DNA of 7,034 nucleotides from Chloroflexota bacterium (GTDB lineage Bacteria > Chloroflexota > Dehalococcoidia > SM23-28-2 > RBG-16-64-32), in the NCBI GenBank assembly GCA_005880055.1, contig VBJS01000103.1:400-7433 (forward strand), in the 5' to 3' direction. The position numbers and the translations under genes are program-made. Below, one piece after another: positions 4,607 to 7,034 of the stretch (within the stretch, counting starts at the first letter, position 1; each line of letters opens with the position of its first letter). The notes under the pieces are model-generated. The model ran no database searches. It saw only the letters and a program-made list of their open reading frames with translations, and was not told where the DNA came from.

Positions 4607-5856
4607 TCCACCTCCACGTCACCCAGGCGCACGCGGTCGCCGGGTTTCGCGCCTGCGCGCCTGAGCGCGGTGGTCACACCCCAGCGGCCGAAGCGGCGCC
4701 AGAGTTCGGCCCGGCCTTCGTCCTGATCCACCGGCATCATCTCGGCGAAGGCCACAACCCGATCGCCCTCGATTCTGTAGGCGCCGTCCTCACGACTGAC
4801 CCTGATGGCAGGGCTTAGCGGCTCCGGGCGCAAGACGCCAGGCGCCGGCGGAACGGCGGCTTCCTTCTCCCCGGCCAGCCTTTCTCTTATCCGTTCTACC
4901 AGCGCGCTCACACCCTCGCCCGTGGCCGCCGAAATTGCGGCCGGTTGGCCGTACTTTTCGGCAAACTCCGCCTCCAGTGCCTCGAGCCGCGCCCGGACTT
5001 TCGGGAGGTCGATCTTGTTCAGCACAATGATCTGCTCCCGCCTCGATAGTTGCTCGCTGTACCGGCGCAGCTCTTCATTCACCGTCCGCACATCTCCGGC
5101 CGGCTGGGCGCTGCTGCCATCGACCAGGTGAACGATGAGGCGGGTTCGCTCGATATGGCGGAGGAAGTCGAGGCCGAGGCCGGCGCCGGCATGCGCCCCC
5201 TCGATCAGGCCAGGAATATCTGCAACGACGAACTGGTGCCAGCCGGACTCGACGATCCCCAGCACGGGCTCGATCGTGGTAAACGGATAATCAGCGACCT
5301 TTGGCCGTGCGGCTGAGATGGCGCGCAGGAGGGTGGATTTGCCGGCGTTGGGGAGCCCGACAAGGCCGACATCGGCGAGGAGCTTTAAGTCCAGCCGAAG
5401 CCGCACTTCCTCGCCTGACCGGCCCTTCTGCGCGATCCTGGGGGCCCTGTTGGTGGATGTGGCGAAGCGCGCGTTTCCCCAGCCGCCCATGCCGCCGCGG
5501 GCAACGACCAACTGTTCTCCCGGTTTCGCCAGGTCCTTCAGCAGCGTCACCGAGCCATCCCGCTGGCCCAGCGAGACCTGCGTTCCGACCGGTACTTGGA
5601 TGGTGAGCGACTCTCCGCGCCGGCCGTGCTTGTTTGATCCCTGGCCGTGATGTCCACGTTCCGCGCGATGGATCCGTCTCCGGCCAATCTCCTTGAGCGT
5701 GCGAACCGACTCGTCCGCCAGGAGGGCCACGTTCCCTCCATCGCCTCCATCGCCTCCATCCGGACCACCGCGGGGAACGAATTTCTCCCTGCGAAAGCTA
5801 ACGATGCCGTTGCCGCCGCTCCCGGCGATTGCGACAATCTCCACGCGGTCAATCAT
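4594..5856 (-). CDS. obg: Obg/CgtA family ribosome-associated GTPase
   Basis: Obg binds the large ribosomal subunit and acts in its assembly and in growth control. This 420-residue protein shows all three domains. The Gly-rich Obg fold (about 1-158) includes FVPRGGPDGGDGGDGG at 27-41 and HHGQGSNKHGRRG near 69-81. The G domain has G1 GLPNAGKS at 167-174, the switch I TTIEP at 193-197, G3 DIPG at 213-216, G4 NKID at 280-283 and G5 SA at 309-310. The C-terminal OCT domain (about 345-418) includes YRIEGDRVVAFAEMMPVDQDE and the WGV segment. The ATG at 5856 fits the conserved N-terminus and is placed two or three bases after the predicted transcription start, so translation is probably leaderless. 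It overlaps nadD by 13 bases downstream. Three tandem 9-base units encode the GGD repeats. No key residue is missing. Confidence 0.96.
   Translation of the reverse strand: MIDRVEIVAIAGSGGNGIVSFRREKFVPRGGPDGGDGGDGGNVALLADESVRTLKEIGRRRIHRAERGHHGQGSNKHGRRGESLTIQVPVGTQVSLGQRDGSVTLLKDLAKPGEQLVVARGGMGGWGNARFATSTNRAPRIAQKGRSGEEVRLRLDLKLLADVGLVGLPNAGKSTLLRAISAARPKVADYPFTTIEPVLGIVESGWHQFVVADIPGLIEGAHAGAGLGLDFLRHIERTRLIVHLVDGSSAQPAGDVRTVNEELRRYSEQLSRREQIIVLNKIDLPKVRARLEALEAEFAEKYGQPAAISAATGEGVSALVERIRERLAGEKEAAVPPAPGVLRPEPLSPAIRVSREDGAYRIEGDRVVAFAEMMPVDQDEGRAELWRRFGRWGVTTALRRAGAKPGDRVRLGDVEVEWQA
4611..4615 (-). promoter_or_regulatory. Shine-Dalgarno site of nadD, inside obg
   Basis: GGAGG on the minus strand lies four bases before the GTG at 4606-4604 and is encoded by the Glu-Val codons near the end of obg. 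It decides the nadD start and is the only clear Shine-Dalgarno site I find at a gene start in this window. Confidence 0.6.
5735..5761 (-). repeat. Three tandem 9-base units inside obg
   Basis: CCTCCATCG, CCTCCATCG and CCTCCATCC stand in tandem (plus-strand reading) and encode the GGD repeats of the Obg glycine-rich loop. Most Obg proteins I know have GGDGGRGG here, so the third unit may be a small in-frame expansion or conversion. Confidence 0.6.
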
Positions 5857-5865
5857 TACGAACTC

Positions 5866-5894
5866 ATTATAGGAACTACCATTTCATATATAAA
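5866..5894 (-). promoter_or_regulatory. Promoter of obg-nadD, predicted leaderless
   Basis: On the minus strand TTTATA (5894-5889, four of six matches to TTGACA) is followed after 17 bases by a perfect TATAAT (5871-5866). Transcription would start near 5859, only two or three bases before the obg ATG at 5856, so the mRNA has no room for a Shine-Dalgarno site. This is the best promoter in the window. Confidence 0.7.
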
Positions 5895-6056
5895 GAATTA
5901 TCGTCGTAGTCATAGTCGGGGCGTGGGAACTGTTGGCAGCGAGAAGCAGCCGGCAGGGGATAGATCTGTGGAGGCGGGGGTGGACGGGCGTGGACGAGTG
6001 TTGACCGCGCAGCGCCTGAGTGCGCCTGCCTCGCTAAGCGACGGGGAGATGAATCC

Positions 6057-6078
6057 TGGGCCGCTTACAAGCGGCCCA
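6057..6078 (-). terminator. Perfect inverted repeat 3' of dnaA
   Basis: TGGGCCGCTT (6057-6066) and AAGCGGCCCA (6069-6078) are exact reverse complements two bases apart; as RNA this would be a stem of about eight pairs with a six-base loop. It begins 31 bases after the dnaA stop in the direction of dnaA transcription. No U-run follows, so it may be a weak terminator, an RNA-stabilising hairpin, or a protein site in a possible origin. Confidence 0.5.
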
Positions 6079-6109
6079 GTTGCGGATACTGTTGAAGAGG
6101 AGTGGAGAA

Positions 6110-7033
6110 TTAGGAGGATGCCAGGGCGCGAACCTCGCTCAGTTGCACGCCTACTCTTGGGTCGCGCAGTAGGCCCTTGGCGATCTTTTGCACGCCGTGA
6201 ATAACGGTGGAGTGATCGCGGTGGCCCAAGAGCAGGCCAACCTGTTTGAGCGCCAGCTCGCCGTCCTCCCGCAGCAGGTACATCGCAAAATGCCGCGCTT
6301 CGGCGATGGGTTTGGCGCGGCTCTTCCCTGCCAGGGCTGCGATGGCGATGTTGAAATAGGTGGATACGGCCTGCAAAAGCACCTGCGGATCGGCGGGGCC
6401 AGCCACGGTTGGTGTGAGGGCGGCCAGCGCGCGCGCGGCAGTATCCAGGGTGATGTGCACCTGAGATAACCGAGCGAACGCTACCACACGATTCAGTGAA
6501 CCCTCCAACTCGCGGATGTTTTCGCGCGCTCGGTCCGCCAGGAACCGCGCGACGTCCACGGGAAGGTCCACGCGCTGCTCCGCGGCCTTGCGCTTCAAGA
6601 TCGCGAGGCGCGTCTCGCTGTCCGGCGGTTGCAGGTCGGCTACGAGACCCCACTGGAAGCGCGAGCAGAGCCGACCCTCCATGCCGGGGATGGCGCTGGG
6701 CGCGCGGTCGCTGGCCACGACGAGCTGGCAGCCGTCCGAATGGAGATCGTTGAAGGTATAGAAGAACTCTTCCTGGGTGCGACCCTTGCTGGCGAGGAAC
6801 TGGACATCGTCCACAAGGAGCAGGCGAACGGAGCGATAGCGGCGGCGGAACTCGTCGGCGCGCCCCTGGGCGATGGCTGTTACGAAGTCGTTGGTGAACT
6901 GTTCGGCTGTAATGTACAGCGCATTGTGCGAGGTTTCGAACGCGCGCTGGGCCACAGCCTGGAGAAGGTGTGTCTTTCCCAGCCCCGGAGAGCCGTAGAC
7001 GAAGAGAGGATTGTAGTCAGAGCCGGGACGGTC
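6110..7033 (-). CDS. dnaA: Chromosomal replication initiator DnaA, 5'-truncated
   Basis: DnaA binds origin DnaA boxes, forms an ATP-dependent filament and opens the duplex. The visible 307 residues, counted from base 7033, cover most of the AAA+ domain III and all of the DNA-binding domain IV; domains I and II and the start lie outside the window. Walker A GSPGLGKTH is at 14-22, Walker B LLLVDDVQFL at 71-80, sensor 1 VVASDR at 105-110, the arginine finger in RLCSRFQWGL near R125, and sensor 2 in NIRELEGSLNRV near R174. Domain IV carries the DnaA signature GHRDHSTVIHGVQKI at 270-284, with His where many DnaA proteins have Gly or Asn before RDH. The TAA stop at 6110-6112 gives a normal short C-terminus. 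A possible origin and the divergently spaced but co-oriented obg follow downstream. Confidence 0.97.
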   Translation of the reverse strand, partial: DRPGSDYNPLFVYGSPGLGKTHLLQAVAQRAFETSHNALYITAEQFTNDFVTAIAQGRADEFRRRYRSVRLLLVDDVQFLASKGRTQEEFFYTFNDLHSDGCQLVVASDRAPSAIPGMEGRLCSRFQWGLVADLQPPDSETRLAILKRKAAEQRVDLPVDVARFLADRARENIRELEGSLNRVVAFARLSQVHITLDTAARALAALTPTVAGPADPQVLLQAVSTYFNIAIAALAGKSRAKPIAEARHFAMYLLREDGELALKQVGLLLGHRDHSTVIHGVQKIAKGLLRDPRVGVQLSEVRALASS

Positions 7034-7034
7034 G

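Larger units (their letters stand above)
5866..6106. other. Candidate replication origin between dnaA and obg
   Basis: The gap next to dnaA combines an AT-rich stretch (5881-5903, only about four G or C in 23 bases, in a GC-rich window) with four GTGGA motifs in one orientation at 5968-5972, 5980-5984, 5990-5994 and 6102-6106. Their reverse complement TCCAC is the core of the DnaA box TTATCCACA. The best single match is AGTGGAGAA at 6101-6109, seven of nine; the others match about six or fewer. Three of them are 10 to 12 bases apart, about one helical turn. The AT-rich part also serves as the obg promoter, and no perfect DnaA box exists, so this is a candidate only. Confidence 0.35.

Noticed and set aside
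5647..6204. A 185-codon plus-strand frame spanning the start of obg and the dnaA-obg gap
   Set aside because: It is antisense to the conserved Obg N-terminus and dnaA C-terminus and reads through the promoter and AT-rich element.
5910..6653. A 247-codon minus-strand frame overlapping dnaA in another frame
   Set aside because: It is Arg/Gly/Pro-rich shadow sequence of dnaA domains III and IV and continues into the gap only by chance.

Overview
The window is GC-rich bacterial chromosome (well over half G+C by eye) with two opposed gene blocks and no tRNA, rRNA, insertion sequence, integrase or CRISPR array that I can see. The right half is a housekeeping block on the minus strand: the 3' part of dnaA, then obg (cgtA), then nadD. 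From memory, dnaA next to obg and nadD resembles Dehalococcoidia. Together with the near absence of Shine-Dalgarno sites and promoter -10 boxes placed to give leaderless mRNAs, this makes a Chloroflexota bacterium my best guess. It remains an inference.

The left half, bases 1 to 3814, is on the plus strand and holds six genes with little characterised function. They are a 5'-truncated ferritin-like di-iron protein (1-597), a two-cluster 4Fe-4S ferredoxin (651-998), a second ferritin-like protein (1127-1621) preceded by a small overlapping reading frame that looks like its detached N-terminus (1044-1130), a class I SAM methyltransferase (1665-2411), an O-methyltransferase-like SAM enzyme (2670-3377), and a small acidic helical protein of unknown function whose start overlaps the stop of the preceding gene (3374-3814). 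Two di-iron-type proteins around a low-potential ferredoxin suggest an oxidative enzyme set with its own electron carrier. The neighbouring methyltransferases could act on the same substrate, but no substrate can be read from the sequence.

The three larger non-coding gaps of the left half share a short dispersed motif (CGCCCCTACG, or GTAGGGGC on the other strand), once as part of a 10-bp-arm palindrome directly after the first stop codon. The gap between the sixth plus-strand gene and nadD (3815-4006) separates convergent genes and carries one copy.

The 253-base gap between dnaA and obg (5857-6109) is the most structured non-coding part. It has a good TATAAT promoter that would make the obg mRNA essentially leaderless, a strongly AT-rich stretch, four same-orientation GTGGA (TCCAC) motifs resembling weak DnaA boxes, and a perfect 10-bp-arm inverted repeat 3' of dnaA. 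It is a candidate replication origin, though the boxes are degenerate. The best candidates for something undescribed are the ferritin-like/ferredoxin/methyltransferase cluster and the split ferritin-like gene inside it.
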